Shown one piece after another: positions 1 to 9,402 of a DNA stretch of 48,198 nt. The notes beneath the pieces are model-generated. The model had not been told where the DNA came from and searched no databases. It worked only from the letters and a program-made list of their open reading frames with translations. Within the stretch, counting starts at the first letter, position 1. Every line of letters starts with the position of its first letter. Location: NCBI GenBank assembly GCA_035527835.1, contig DATKZS010000046.1, forward strand, positions 1 to 48,198. The letters are read 5' to 3'. Origin of the DNA: DATKZS01 sp035527835 [NCBI: bacterium] (GTDB taxonomy: Bacteria > RBG-13-61-14). The position numbers were made by a program, and so were the translations under genes.

Positions 1-647
1 ACGCGTCCCTGCTCGCCGAGTTCGCGGACCTGTACACGCCCGCGGTCTCCGACGCCATTGACAACCTGAAGCTCCGGCCCGGCTTCATGGACATGGGCAT
101 CAAGCCCATGTGGCCGGGCGCGCGCTTCGCGGGCTATGCCGCCACCGTGGAGTTCGTGCCCTCCGTGACTTTCGACGAGAAAGGCGTGCAGAACATGCTC
201 GGGATGTTCAGCAAGGTCGGCAGGAACCGCGCCGTGGTCATGAGCATGTCGGGTCTGAACGTGGCCGCGGGCCTCGGCCAGGTCACCTCCATGATGGCCC
301 AGCGCCTGGGCTGCGCGGGAGGAGTGGTGGACGGCCCGGTCCGCGACCTGGCCCAGGTCAACGCCCTGCGCTTCCCCCTCTTCGGACGCGGCTGCATACC
401 CAGCTCCGTGCGCGGCCGCATGACCCTGGGCTCACTCATGGAGCCGATCAAGTGCGGAGGCGTGCTGGTCAATCCCGGTGACCTGGTGTTCGGAGACATC
501 AGCGGAGTGGTTGTCGTGCCGGGAAACAAGATCAAAGAGGTGCTCGCCGAGGCCAATAAAATCATTTCCGCCGACCTCTTCTGGCAGGACCAGCTCAACA
601 AGGGAAAGAGTCCGGCCGACATCGAAAAGGAAGTGCCATTGCCATGA
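1..647 (+). CDS. RraA-like family protein, 5' end outside the window
   Basis: The reading frame is open from base 3, so the start lies upstream of the window. The visible part has the RraA/HMG-aldolase fold signature: a GGVVDGPVRD segment (the family motif is G-x-V-x-DG-x-x-RD), then FGRGCIPSS, and a C-terminal GGVLVNPGDLVFGD followed by a VVVVP strand. The family includes 4-hydroxy-4-methyl-2-oxoglutarate/4-carboxy-4-hydroxy-2-oxoadipate aldolases, oxaloacetate decarboxylases and the RNase E regulator RraA. The dehydratase gene downstream suggests a role in sugar-acid or oxo-acid breakdown rather than RNase control; that is inference. Substrate unknown. Confidence 0.85.
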   Translation, partial: ASLLAEFADLYTPAVSDAIDNLKLRPGFMDMGIKPMWPGARFAGYAATVEFVPSVTFDEKGVQNMLGMFSKVGRNRAVVMSMSGLNVAAGLGQVTSMMAQRLGCAGGVVDGPVRDLAQVNALRFPLFGRGCIPSSVRGRMTLGSLMEPIKCGGVLVNPGDLVFGDISGVVVVPGNKIKEVLAEANKIISADLFWQDQLNKGKSPADIEKEVPLP

Positions 648-660
648 GAAAGCATTTTTC

Positions 661-737
661 TAAAGCGCGGAGACGCAAAGAACGCAAAGAATAAAATGTT
701 CTTCTTCACTTTGCGCTCTTTGCGTCTTTGCGCTTAA
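661..737. repeat. Hairpin repeat, 8/9-spaced family, copy 1
   Basis: Imperfect inverted repeat with arms of about 29 bases around a loop of about 18 bases. The left arm carries three units (GCGGAGAC, GCAAAGAAC, GCAAAG) whose starts are 8 and then 9 bases apart; the right arm is close to its reverse complement, with a few G-T or A-C pairs. It fills the gap between the RraA-like gene and the dehydratase gene. Other copies of the family are at 14491, 19177, 20091, 23513, 36881, 45944 and 48020. Confidence 0.85.
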
Positions 738-760
738 AAGATCTTTTCGAGGTCATGAAA

Positions 761-2404
761 ATGAAAAAACCGAAAAGCCGCCTCATCTTCGAGGACCTGG
801 ACGTTCCCATCGGCATCGTCCGCCTCTCCGTGCTCAAGGGCCTGGGCATTGATGTGGACGAGCTCAAGCAAAAGCCCATGATCGCCGTGGTCAACTCTCA
901 CACCGAGCTGAACCCCGGACACGCGCACCTGAAGTTCCTGGCCGAGCGGGTCAAGGAAGGCGTGCACGCCGCCGGCGGCATCCCCTTCGAGTTCAACGTG
1001 CCCGCGCCCTGCGACGGCGTGGCCAACGGCAACGAGGGCATGAGCTTCATCCTGCCCCAGCGCGAGCTGATCGCCGATATGATCGAGACCCACGTCCGGA
1101 GCCAGCTCTACGATGGGCTCGTCCTCATCTCCTCCTGCGACAAGATCAATCCCGGCATGATCATGGCCGCGGCCCGGCTCGACCTGCCCACCATCTTCCT
1201 CCCCGGCGGACCCGGCGCCTGGCAAATCCGCTTCACCGCCGGCCGCGAGAAGAGCGTTGACCACAAGGACTACCACGACATCCCGCGGAAACTCGCCACC
1301 TTCACCTGCGCCACCTGCGGCGCCTGCGAGATCATGGGCACCGCCAACACCTTCCAATGCCTGGCCGAGGCCATGGGACTCACTCTGCCCGGCTCCGCCA
1401 ACGTGCCCGCTTTTCACTCCGAAAAACTTTTATGGGCGCGCCGGGCCGGAATGCGGATCGTGCGGATGATCGAGGAGGGACTGACCGCGAAAAAAATCCT
1501 CACCCGCCAAGCCCTCGAGAACGCGCTCATGGTGGACCTCGCCATCTGCGGCTCGACCAATTCCGCGCTCCACCTCCCCGCCATCGCCCACGAGCTCGGC
1601 TTCACGCTCCCCCTTTCCGCCTTCAACGACTACAACCGGAAAATTCCCACCCTCTGCGCCATCAGCCCGAGCGGTCCGTTCGGCATGGTGGACCTCTATG
1701 CCGCCGGCGGCGTGCCCGCCGTCATGAAAAGGCTTGCGGCCGACCTGCACCTGGAAGCGCTGACGGTTTCTGGCAAGACCATTGGTGAAGTGGCCGCGGA
1801 GGCGAGCGTGCTCGATGCGGAGGTCATTCCCCCACGCGACCGGCCGCACCTCGCCGAGGGCGGCACCGTCGCGCTGTTCGGGAACCTGGCGCCGGAGGGC
1901 GCCGTGGTCAAGCAGTCCGCGGTCCGGCCGGACATGATGAAGTTCACGGGAAGGGCGCGGGTACTGGACTCGGAGGCCGAGGCCATCAAGTCGCTCAAGG
2001 AGAAAAAGGTTAAGGAAGGCGAGGTCCTGGTAATCCGTTACGAAGGGCCCAGGGGCGGACCGGGAATGCCGGAAATCCTGTCCGTCACCACCATGCTCGA
2101 GCTCATGCTCATGAAGAACGTCGCCCTCGTTACCGACGGACGCTTCTCCGGCGCCACCTCCGGCCCCTGCATCGGCCACGTCTCGCCCGAGACCTATGAC
2201 GCGGGGCCCATCGCCGCCCTGCGCGATGGAGACGTGATCGAGATTGACATTCCCGGCCGGCGGCTCGAGGTCAAGCTCTCCGGCCGCGAAATCGAGGAGA
2301 GGCTCCGCGGCTTCAAGCCCATCGAGCGACCGGCGCCGGCCGGATACCTCCAGCGCTACCGCCGCCACGTCAGCTCCGCGGCGACAGGAGCCATCCTTAA
2401 ATAA
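761..2404 (+). CDS. IlvD/Edd-family dehydratase (dihydroxy-acid dehydratase-like)
   Basis: A protein of about 547 residues, the usual length for the IlvD/Edd family of Fe-S dehydratases, which remove water from 2,3-dihydroxy acids or sugar acids. Visible family marks are the N-terminal CDGVANGNEGM segment, SSCDKINPGM (cluster Cys and Mg-binding Asp-Lys), the CATCGAC motif before GTANTFQCLAEA, and a C-terminal TDGRFSGATSGPCIGHVSPE. Three starts are possible (TTG 728, ATG 755, ATG 761). ATG 761 is preferred because GAGG at 749-752 sits 8 bases ahead; at 755 the gap is only 2. Sharing a strand with RraA-like, MBL-fold and GH38-like genes suggests sugar-acid catabolism, but a genuine ilvD cannot be excluded. 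Confidence 0.9.
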   Translation: MKKPKSRLIFEDLDVPIGIVRLSVLKGLGIDVDELKQKPMIAVVNSHTELNPGHAHLKFLAERVKEGVHAAGGIPFEFNVPAPCDGVANGNEGMSFILPQRELIADMIETHVRSQLYDGLVLISSCDKINPGMIMAAARLDLPTIFLPGGPGAWQIRFTAGREKSVDHKDYHDIPRKLATFTCATCGACEIMGTANTFQCLAEAMGLTLPGSANVPAFHSEKLLWARRAGMRIVRMIEEGLTAKKILTRQALENALMVDLAICGSTNSALHLPAIAHELGFTLPLSAFNDYNRKIPTLCAISPSGPFGMVDLYAAGGVPAVMKRLAADLHLEALTVSGKTIGEVAAEASVLDAEVIPPRDRPHLAEGGTVALFGNLAPEGAVVKQSAVRPDMMKFTGRARVLDSEAEAIKSLKEKKVKEGEVLVIRYEGPRGGPGMPEILSVTTMLELMLMKNVALVTDGRFSGATSGPCIGHVSPETYDAGPIAALRDGDVIEIDIPGRRLEVKLSGREIEERLRGFKPIERPAPAGYLQRYRRHVSSAATGAILK

Positions 2405-2420
2405 CCAAGGGCAGGCGCGC

Positions 2421-3122
2421 ATGAAAATTCTGTTCATAGGCCATGACACATTCCGCATCACGCTCGCCGGCGGGACCACGCTCCTCACCGACCCCTGGTT
2501 CAAGAACAGCCCGATCTGGCGCAAGGTCGCGCCGGCGCTCGGTCCTCATCAAATCGGCAAGATTGATTACATGCTCTCCTCCCACAACCATCTCGACCAC
2601 ATTGACGCGCCGAGCCTCGCGCTGGCCAAAGAGCAGGGATCGGTCGTGATCGGATCCAAGCGCGTTGCCCGCCGCGCCCTCCGTTCCGGCATCAGTAATA
2701 CCGTCGCCCTTGCGCCGGGTGAAGAAGAAAACTTCCCCGCCTTTTTAGTCCAGGCCACGCCCGCGTTCCACCCGCTCGCCAAAGACGCCATCGGCTTTCT
2801 GATACGGGCGGACGGCAAACAGATCTATTTCAGCGGCGACACCCGCCAGGGCCCCGCGCTCGTGAAATTTATCCAGCAGGCCGGCGCCATTGACATCGCA
2901 TTCCTGCAAGTCGAATGCGCGCGTTACTTCGGCAAGGACGACGGGCTGGACCAGGATACCGCCGCCGAGCTGGCGATCTCGGTTCAGCCACGGCTGGTAA
3001 TACCCATGCACTTGCATGCAACATTCAAGAAGCCGGCTGACCTCTCCCGGTTTCAACAATCTCTGGCCGCGCATAACATCGAATCCCTGATCATGAAACC
3101 CGGCGAGCAAACGGAGGTTTAG
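2421..3122 (+). CDS. Metallo-beta-lactamase-fold hydrolase (UlaG-like)
   Basis: A 233-residue MBL-fold protein. The zinc motif HNHLDH is at residues 55-60 (HxHxDH), with a further Asp at 140 (FSGDT) and a His at 197 (PMHLH), matching the short UlaG-like branch that hydrolyses lactones or other small esters. The longer in-frame extension to 2244 is rejected because it only runs back through the end of the dehydratase gene; ATG 2421 begins the typical MKILFIGHDTF strand. The next gene begins 2 bases after the stop, so these two are clearly co-transcribed. A lactonase step in sugar-acid breakdown would fit the row; the substrate is not determined. Confidence 0.85.
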   Translation: MKILFIGHDTFRITLAGGTTLLTDPWFKNSPIWRKVAPALGPHQIGKIDYMLSSHNHLDHIDAPSLALAKEQGSVVIGSKRVARRALRSGISNTVALAPGEEENFPAFLVQATPAFHPLAKDAIGFLIRADGKQIYFSGDTRQGPALVKFIQQAGAIDIAFLQVECARYFGKDDGLDQDTAAELAISVQPRLVIPMHLHATFKKPADLSRFQQSLAAHNIESLIMKPGEQTEV

Positions 3123-3124
3123 CG

Positions 3125-6100
3125 ATGCGTTTTTCCGGGCCGAGGCATACTGCGATAATACTTATTCCTCTCATTTTCCTTCTTGCTCTTATGATCGCTT
3201 TCCCCGGACTGACCGCTTCGAATGGACCGATTCCCGCAATTGAAAGCAGGCCCACGGTCTTGATGATTGAAAAGGACGGCCGCATGTATCAAAAGTTTAA
3301 CCTGAGCTTGCCCCTTCCTGATGACTGCAAGGTCGAGATGGAATCAAGCTGGGGTCATATCGAGGCCGAATGCAAGCTCAATAAGGAGTCACAGCCTTGC
3401 GCGGTCTTTGCTCCGGCCTGCGAGGAAGACCTGTGCAAGGTAAGCGTCACCATCACCACATTGCATCAGTTAAGTGTTTCAAGATTGATAATCAATCAGC
3501 CGCGCCAGCGCCATTGGACCATCTTCATGTCGCCCTTCTCCCACATTGACATCGGCTTCACCAACTCGCAGCAGAACATCCTGGCCCGGAACCTCGACAA
3601 CCTCCGCGCCGCGCTCGACCTGATCGAGCGGACGCGGGACTATCCGGAGGGAGCGCGGTTCCGTTTCTTCACCGAGGTGAGCTATCCGCTCTCCGAGTTC
3701 CTTTTTTCCGACGCGATGACGCAGGAGGAAAAGGACCGGATGGTCGCCGCGCTGAAATCCGGCGCGGTCGAGGCGGGAGGCTTCTACATCTCGCACCAGG
3801 ACAAGTTCATGCCCGCGGAGGCGCTGTTCCGCTCGACCGATCCCGCGCTCAGGATCAGCCGCGAGTACGGAGTGCCCATCAACACCGCGTGCCTCAACGA
3901 CCTCACCGACGCCTCCGCCGTGACCAAGCCGCTCTCCGCCGCCGGCATCACCTACTTCATCGCCGGGACCAACACCACCCACTACATTGCGCCGCCGCTT
4001 TTTTATCTTCAGCCGCCGGCCGGCAACGAGAAAATCCTGGTCTGGCTCGGCCCGAACCTGAACGGCTACGGCGAGAACTTCGACTTCCTCATGCGCCCCG
4101 AACTTCCCATCTCCGACGCGGCCATCTCCGCGATTGAATCGCGCCTGGGCCCGTATCTGAAATCGCTGGAGACCGACGGCGCTCCGCCCGCGATCGTGCG
4201 CGAGCATTACGACTTCTTCGGCGCTAAGTTCCCCTACCCTTACGACTTTTATTTCCTGCCCTACTACCCGGCGCACGCCGTTGACAACGGCCCGCAGGAC
4301 ATCACGCCCTCCGAGCTGGCCCGCGCCTGGAACCAGCGCTACGCCTGGCCTCGCCTGGTTATCGCCAATCCCTCCGAATTCTTCGCGCACGCCCAAGCCA
4401 AGTCCAATAACGACATCCCCACCCTCCGCGGCGACCTCCCCGGCTTCTGGGGCGAGCAGATCTTCTTCGCCTTCGCCCAGGTGGACCCGCAAAAGGAAGC
4501 GGCCCAGCGCGAGTTCGAGCGTGACGCGCTCACATATGAAATGGCCTCAGCCTATGAGCTGCTCCAGGCCCAAATGCCTCTCGCTGATCTTTCGCATGAG
4601 ATCGCGTACGGCTTCAAGCTCACCGCCTTGAACAACGACCACAACCCCGGGCCCGTTCCCTTCGGCAACACCAAGTACACCAAGCAGGACACGGCCGATT
4701 GGAAACAGACCCGCCGGGACTGGATCGCGGCCGGGCAAAAGACCGCCGCCTCCGCCTTTGACCAGGCTCGGCAAACGGTGAAGCGCTATGGCCTGGAGCC
4801 GATACCACCGGTCGGCCAGGCGCGGGCGGTTGAACGAGACGACGCGGTCGTTCTGGAGAATGAGTTTTACCGGGTTGAGGTTGACAAAAAGACCGGCGGC
4901 GTCCGAAGCCTCTTTGACAAGGAGCTTAATCGGGAACTCGCCGCGAAGGACGGCGCATATTTTTTAAACCAATATGTGGTGGTGGCGCGGGGCGAGGACG
5001 CCGGCATTCGCGGCAATGTTTTCTCGCGGCCCGGGTTTGCGATGGTCAAGGTGCAAGCTAAATCGCAAGGGCCGGAGAACGCCGTGGCGCTGGTGACCGG
5101 CCGGCCCGTCCGTAATCCCGACGAGGTCAAGACGCTGACGCGGTTTATCAAGGACACCTTCGGCATCCCGGTGCCCGGCTTCCTGATCCGCACCGTGACG
5201 CCGCTTTTGAAAGTGAAACTCGGCCCGGTGGACGAGGTCACGCAGGAGATCGAGCTGCGGGCCGGAGAGAAAGCCGTGTACTTCACCCAGCACATCAAGA
5301 CGACCCGCGACCAGGCCATTGACCACACCTTTGCGTATCCGCTGAACGTGCCCCGCGACCGGCCATTGATCGTGGAAGGGCCGTACAACCCTTATACGTT
5401 CGCGCCCGGACCGCCAATAGCAGACGGCGATCTGGTGCCGGCCGCGCGCATGACCGATCCCAAATTTCCGGGCATCAACGCGCTGACGCAGGTGTTCGGA
5501 TGGATTTACGGAATGCCCGCGGACGCGGTGTTCCGCTCGTACGTTCTGGCCATGGGTGACGGCTTCGGCGTGGCGTTTTCATCGCGAGACTCCGGCGCCA
5601 TCCTGCCCGGCCCTCTGGACAAGGACCCGGTGCGCGGTCCGTTCGGCGGCGGGTTCCATCATCTGGTCCTGGGCTGGACCGCTTACGGCCACGCTTTTCT
5701 CGGCGCGCCGCGCGAGGGCGATTACTCGTTTACGAGCGCGCTGACCAGCTTCCCGGCCCATAATGCTGACGAGGCCAAGGCCAAGGCCGCGCGCTTCGGA
5801 CGGGACTTCATTATGCCTCTGCCTTTTTCTGGCCTCTTTCAATCATCCAATTCCGCGGTGCTTGCGGCCGCAGTCAAGCCCCTTGACGACGACACTCTCA
5901 TGATGCGGCTCTACGAAACTTCCGGCGCGGGCGCGGAGACCACGATCACGATTCCGGGCACGCGGCTATTGTATTCAGCCTCCCGGGCCCGTTCGGATGG
6001 AGAGCCGCTGGCCGGCGGCGAGCTCAGCTCCGATATGCATTCCTTTCCCATTCTGCTCGCGCCGGGGGAGATAGCCACGGTCAGGCTCGGGCTGGTGAAA

Positions 6101-6130
6101 TGCCCGTTTTTCAACCAGGGACCGAACTAA
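3125..6130 (+). CDS. Exported GH38-like (alpha-mannosidase-like) glycoside hydrolase
   Basis: A protein of 1001 residues. Residues about 9-30 form a hydrophobic export signal or anchor. The GH38-type catalytic domain begins at SPFSHIDIGFT (His140 and Asp142, the HxD zinc pair of the family). Asp259, in CLNDLTD, lies where GH38 enzymes carry the nucleophile. A large beta-rich C-terminal region follows, as in alpha-mannosidases. The family cleaves alpha-mannosides, but the similarity seen is to the catalytic core only, so a different sugar is possible. ATG 3125 is 2 bases after the MBL gene's stop and has GGAGG ahead of it. Export points to periplasmic or surface glycan breakdown. Confidence 0.8.
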   Translation: MRFSGPRHTAIILIPLIFLLALMIAFPGLTASNGPIPAIESRPTVLMIEKDGRMYQKFNLSLPLPDDCKVEMESSWGHIEAECKLNKESQPCAVFAPACEEDLCKVSVTITTLHQLSVSRLIINQPRQRHWTIFMSPFSHIDIGFTNSQQNILARNLDNLRAALDLIERTRDYPEGARFRFFTEVSYPLSEFLFSDAMTQEEKDRMVAALKSGAVEAGGFYISHQDKFMPAEALFRSTDPALRISREYGVPINTACLNDLTDASAVTKPLSAAGITYFIAGTNTTHYIAPPLFYLQPPAGNEKILVWLGPNLNGYGENFDFLMRPELPISDAAISAIESRLGPYLKSLETDGAPPAIVREHYDFFGAKFPYPYDFYFLPYYPAHAVDNGPQDITPSELARAWNQRYAWPRLVIANPSEFFAHAQAKSNNDIPTLRGDLPGFWGEQIFFAFAQVDPQKEAAQREFERDALTYEMASAYELLQAQMPLADLSHEIAYGFKLTALNNDHNPGPVPFGNTKYTKQDTADWKQTRRDWIAAGQKTAASAFDQARQTVKRYGLEPIPPVGQARAVERDDAVVLENEFYRVEVDKKTGGVRSLFDKELNRELAAKDGAYFLNQYVVVARGEDAGIRGNVFSRPGFAMVKVQAKSQGPENAVALVTGRPVRNPDEVKTLTRFIKDTFGIPVPGFLIRTVTPLLKVKLGPVDEVTQEIELRAGEKAVYFTQHIKTTRDQAIDHTFAYPLNVPRDRPLIVEGPYNPYTFAPGPPIADGDLVPAARMTDPKFPGINALTQVFGWIYGMPADAVFRSYVLAMGDGFGVAFSSRDSGAILPGPLDKDPVRGPFGGGFHHLVLGWTAYGHAFLGAPREGDYSFTSALTSFPAHNADEAKAKAARFGRDFIMPLPFSGLFQSSNSAVLAAAVKPLDDDTLMMRLYETSGAGAETTITIPGTRLLYSASRARSDGEPLAGGELSSDMHSFPILLAPGEIATVRLGLVKCPFFNQGPN

Positions 6131-6142
6131 GAGGAGGCATTA

Positions 6143-7531
6143 ATGAGCGCTCAGGCGGACACGGTCATCATCGGCGGCGGAATCGGCGGCGTCGCGCTGG
6201 GAGCACTGCTGGCGGCGGCGGGAGAGCGGGTGGTCCTGGTTGAGAAGAACAAGATCATCGGCGGGCGCTGCCTGTCTTATGAGCGGGACGGGTTCACGGT
6301 TGACCTGGGGGTGCACCTGTTCGGGCTGGGCGGCAAGGGGCCGCTGGGCGAGGTGTGCCGGCGGGCGGGCGAGCCGGACGCCATCGAGTGGGTGCTGGCC
6401 CGGAACCCGCGGGTGGCGGTCCACTTCCGCGGCGTGACCCGGCCCTTCTCCCGCGAGCTGATGATGGAGAACGTGGACAAGAAGAACCTGGGGCCCCTCG
6501 CCAACATCTTCGTCAAGGTCATGCAGATGAAAAACGACGAGCTGAACGGGCTGTGGTACGTCCCGCTCCTGGACTGGCTCTCGCGCTTCACCACCGAGGA
6601 GTCGGTGTACGCCAACTTCGCCATGCTCTGCGGCATCTACCTGTGCATCACCCCGGACCAGGCCAGCGCCGCCGAGTTCATCCTGTGCCTGCGCGGCGTC
6701 ATGCAGGCGAAAAGCTCGTCATACCCGCGCGGCGGCTGCGTAGCCATACCCCGCGCGTACCAGCGCATCATCGAGAAGCACGGAGGCGAGGTCCGGCTCG
6801 GCTGTCCCGCGCAAAAGATCATCATCGAGGAGGGACGTGCCCGGGGCGTGACCGCCGGCGGAGAGACCATCATGGCCCGCCGCGTCGTGTCCAACGCCGA
6901 CATCAAAGCCACCGTCGGCGGGCTCGCCGCGGCCGAGCATTTCCCCGCCGACTACGTGAAGCGCGTCCAGGGCCTTACCTACACCGCGCACGTGGTCGCG
7001 CTCAAGGTCGCGCTCGATACCAGGATCACGGACCAGAAGATGATCATGTACATGCCCGACCTCTCGGACGAGGAGATCGAGGAGCTCAAAAAGAATTACC
7101 TGGAAGGCCGGCCCATGCCCTACGTTGCCGGCGGCATGTTGAACTCGCCCACCAACTTCGACCCCGAGCTCGCGCCGCCCGGGCATCAACTCCTCTTCTT
7201 CGGCACCCGCTGCGAGCGCGGCCAGGACTGGGGAAGATGGGAGACCATCATGATGGAGGCGCTGGAGAAGATGTTCCCGGGCGTGGGCCGGCACGTGCTC
7301 TGGACCACGGTGGACTCGCCGGACGTGATTGACGGGTTCGCCGGGGAGGACGGCAACGTCATCGGCGTGGGCCAGTCCGTTGACCAGGTCCACGAGCGCC
7401 GTCCCGCGCACGAGACCCCGGTCCCCGGCCTCTACCTCTGCTCGGCCGAAGCCGGCGGCCACGGCATCGGCACCGAGCTGGCCGCGTCGTCGGCGCTGGA
7501 GCTGGCCGACAAACTGATCCGAAAGGCTTGA
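6143..7531 (+). CDS. FAD-dependent oxidoreductase, phytoene-desaturase/amine-oxidase type
   Basis: A 462-residue flavoprotein. The N-terminal Rossmann motif VIIGGGIGG (residues about 8-16) is followed by VLVEKNKIIGGRC, the second FAD contact typical of CrtI/amine-oxidase-fold enzymes. The C-terminal GLYLCSAEAGGHGIGTELAAS is the closing FAD motif of that fold. It starts 12 bases after the GH38-like gene behind a strong GAGGAGG site and is probably the last gene of the 761-7531 operon. The family acts on carotenoids, amines and other hydrophobic or cyclic substrates; nothing here fixes the substrate. The stop faces mobB tail to tail, 24 bases away. Confidence 0.85.
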   Translation: MSAQADTVIIGGGIGGVALGALLAAAGERVVLVEKNKIIGGRCLSYERDGFTVDLGVHLFGLGGKGPLGEVCRRAGEPDAIEWVLARNPRVAVHFRGVTRPFSRELMMENVDKKNLGPLANIFVKVMQMKNDELNGLWYVPLLDWLSRFTTEESVYANFAMLCGIYLCITPDQASAAEFILCLRGVMQAKSSSYPRGGCVAIPRAYQRIIEKHGGEVRLGCPAQKIIIEEGRARGVTAGGETIMARRVVSNADIKATVGGLAAAEHFPADYVKRVQGLTYTAHVVALKVALDTRITDQKMIMYMPDLSDEEIEELKKNYLEGRPMPYVAGGMLNSPTNFDPELAPPGHQLLFFGTRCERGQDWGRWETIMMEALEKMFPGVGRHVLWTTVDSPDVIDGFAGEDGNVIGVGQSVDQVHERRPAHETPVPGLYLCSAEAGGHGIGTELAASSALELADKLIRKA

Positions 7532-7555
7532 GGCGTGAGGCCTGGGGCTTGAGGG

Positions 7556-8068
7556 CTATCGGCTTATGGGACGCGGCTCGATGAAGTTGGCGATGATGAA
7601 CTCCGCGATGCCATCCACGTCGTTCAATTCATACCTGGGGCAATCCACTTCCACCTCGTCGTCGGTGACGATGGCCACGCGGTTGTCCTGGGGCCCGCAG
7701 AGCGGAGAGGGGCTGCGCTCCCTGCGGAAGACCTCGATCTTGGGCTTGTCCGAGGACTTGTAGCCCTCGGTCAAGATGATATCCACGCCGTCAATGTAGC
7801 GCGCTGCGATCTCATCAATCGTGAGCGGCGCGGGCAGGCGTTTCTGGAACGCGAGCTTTTCCGGGGAGGCGATGAGCACGGTGCGCGCGCCCGCGGCAAA
7901 GTGGCGGTAGGTGTCCTTGCCCGGCCGGTCCATCTCGAAGCCGTGAACGTCGTGCTTGATCGTCGCCACCCGAAAACCCCTGCGCTCCAGCGCCGGGATC
8001 AGCTTCTCGATCAGCGTGGTCTTGCCGCTCCCCGACTTGCCCACGATGGAAAGAATTTTTACGGACAC
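7556..8068 (-). CDS. mobB: Molybdopterin-guanine dinucleotide biosynthesis protein B
   Basis: A 170-residue P-loop GTPase. The N-terminus reads KILSIVGKSGSGKTTL (Walker A) followed by VATIKHDVHGF and DTYRHFAAGA, both typical of MobB, which assists MobA in attaching GMP to the molybdenum cofactor. The start is GTG 8068 with GAGGAGG just upstream on the minus strand. It stands alone, converging on the oxidoreductase gene, but lies close to the molybdoenzyme operon at 11042-17588, whose DMSO-reductase-family catalytic subunit needs the bis-MGD cofactor this protein helps to make. The last 15 or so residues are not recognisable. Confidence 0.92.
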   Translation of the reverse strand: MSVKILSIVGKSGSGKTTLIEKLIPALERRGFRVATIKHDVHGFEMDRPGKDTYRHFAAGARTVLIASPEKLAFQKRLPAPLTIDEIAARYIDGVDIILTEGYKSSDKPKIEVFRRERSPSPLCGPQDNRVAIVTDDEVEVDCPRYELNDVDGIAEFIIANFIEPRPISR

Positions 8069-8096
8069 CTCGCCTCCTCACTGTTTAGAAAATAAT

Positions 8097-8179
8097 TTTT
8101 GACAGGATTAACAGGATGAAAGAAAATAAGCATCTACTCGCTCTGGAGAATCCTGTAAATCCTGTTAATCCTGTCAAAA
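8097..8179. repeat. Hairpin repeat, AGGAT family, copy 1
   Basis: Inverted repeat of ACAGGAT units spaced 9 bases apart. The right arm (8150-8179) has three units and the left arm (8097-8120) has two and a partial third. It lies in the divergent gap between mobB and the next oxidoreductase gene. A second copy is at 43200-43281, and both are followed by the same 26-base tail. Confidence 0.85.
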
Positions 8180-8190
8180 ATCTTTTCATT

Positions 8191-8216
8191 ATTTCAGGGC
8201 ACCGCCTCGCGGCATG
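8191..8216. repeat. 26-base tail shared with 43299-43324
   Basis: This 26-base block, containing the small dyad CCGC-CTC-GCGG, recurs at 43299-43324 with one difference. In both places it follows the AGGAT-family hairpin by 11 to 17 bases, so the mobile or conserved unit is larger than the hairpin alone. Confidence 0.75.
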
Positions 8217-8321
8217 CGCAACCTTCCACGAGATTAATCTTCGGCCCGATCCAAGTCAACCGCCTCTTGACCCATTCAATGTTGAAAACATATAATCAGG
8301 CCAGGAGATTGGAGCAAAGCC

Positions 8322-9302
8322 ATGGGAAACAAGAACGAGATCCTGGTGGTCGGCGCCGGGCCGGCCGGGCTGGTGGCCTCCATTGACCTGGCGCGGCAAG
8401 GCTTCGAGGTCACGGTGCGGGAGAAAGAGGACCGGGTGGGCGGTGATCCCGGCTGGCACCCTTCGGCCCACGCCACGCCCCTCAAAGGCCCCGAGACCTG
8501 GGAGTACATCGGCATTGACTGCTCGCCCTGCTTCGCGGACGTTTCGGACCGCTGCGACATCTATATGAACGAGAAAAAGCTCAACGTGCCGCGCGTCCCC
8601 ACCGGCCTGTGGGTGTGCGAGCGGGGCGGACGGGAGAGCTCGCTCGATTACCACCTTTACCAGATCGCTCTTCATGAGGGCGTGCGGTTCGAGTTCGGCC
8701 GGTCCTTTGGAAACAAGGACCTCACGAGCGCGCCGGAGAACACCATCCTGGCCTCCGGCCTCACCGCGAGCATGTATCCGCTTTTGGGCAAGCCGTTCGG
8801 ACGTTACGCCGGCTATCACGCCTTCTGCGATTTTCCTCCGGGCGAGGCTCACGCCTCCATCTATTTCGGCGGACTGGGCAAGGAGTACGGCTACACCAGC
8901 GCCTTGAACGGCATCTGGTACGTGCTCCTGTTCTCGCGCGGCGACCTGCCGCAGGAAAACCTTGACTACTTCAGGAACATGATGGAAAAATACGAGGGCA
9001 AGAAAATCACGGATTGGCGCCAGTTCTTCGGGGCCGCTCCCAAGGACAGCCCGCGGTTGTTTTACCGGGACCGTTTCATCCTGGCCGGGACGCTCGCCGG
9101 TTTCATCGAGACCAATCTCGGCTTCGGCATCACCGGAGCGCTCATTTCCGGCAAGATCGCGGCGCTGGCCGTGACCGACCGCAACCGGGCGCGGGCCGAG
9201 TTCGATTCCTTCACCAGCGGCATCGCCAAGCGCATCGCGGAGAAGAAAAAGGGGCAGGCGGGGATCGGGTTCCAGATGGGAAAGATCTGGTTCAAAATTT
9301 GA
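8322..9302 (+). CDS. FAD/NAD(P)-binding oxidoreductase, geranylgeranyl-reductase-like
   Basis: A 326-residue flavoprotein. The dinucleotide motif VVGAGPAGL is at residues about 8-16, with VTVREKEDRVGG as the second FAD contact. A C-terminal GTLAGFIETNLGFGITGAL gives the GD/FAD-pyrophosphate region of p-hydroxybenzoate-hydroxylase/geranylgeranyl-reductase-type enzymes. A good GGAG site precedes ATG 8322. It is monocistronic by spacing (100 bases to the next gene). Such enzymes reduce isoprenoid double bonds or hydroxylate rings; the substrate is unknown. Confidence 0.75.
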   Translation: MGNKNEILVVGAGPAGLVASIDLARQGFEVTVREKEDRVGGDPGWHPSAHATPLKGPETWEYIGIDCSPCFADVSDRCDIYMNEKKLNVPRVPTGLWVCERGGRESSLDYHLYQIALHEGVRFEFGRSFGNKDLTSAPENTILASGLTASMYPLLGKPFGRYAGYHAFCDFPPGEAHASIYFGGLGKEYGYTSALNGIWYVLLFSRGDLPQENLDYFRNMMEKYEGKKITDWRQFFGAAPKDSPRLFYRDRFILAGTLAGFIETNLGFGITGALISGKIAALAVTDRNRARAEFDSFTSGIAKRIAEKKKGQAGIGFQMGKIWFKI

Positions 9303-9402
9303 TTGAGAACTGATTACATTACGGCAAAAAGGTGAAGAGCGTCCTTATTGTGTTTTTCACCACGTCTGACCGAAACTGAAGCCGTTAACACGGGGAGGAG
9401 TC

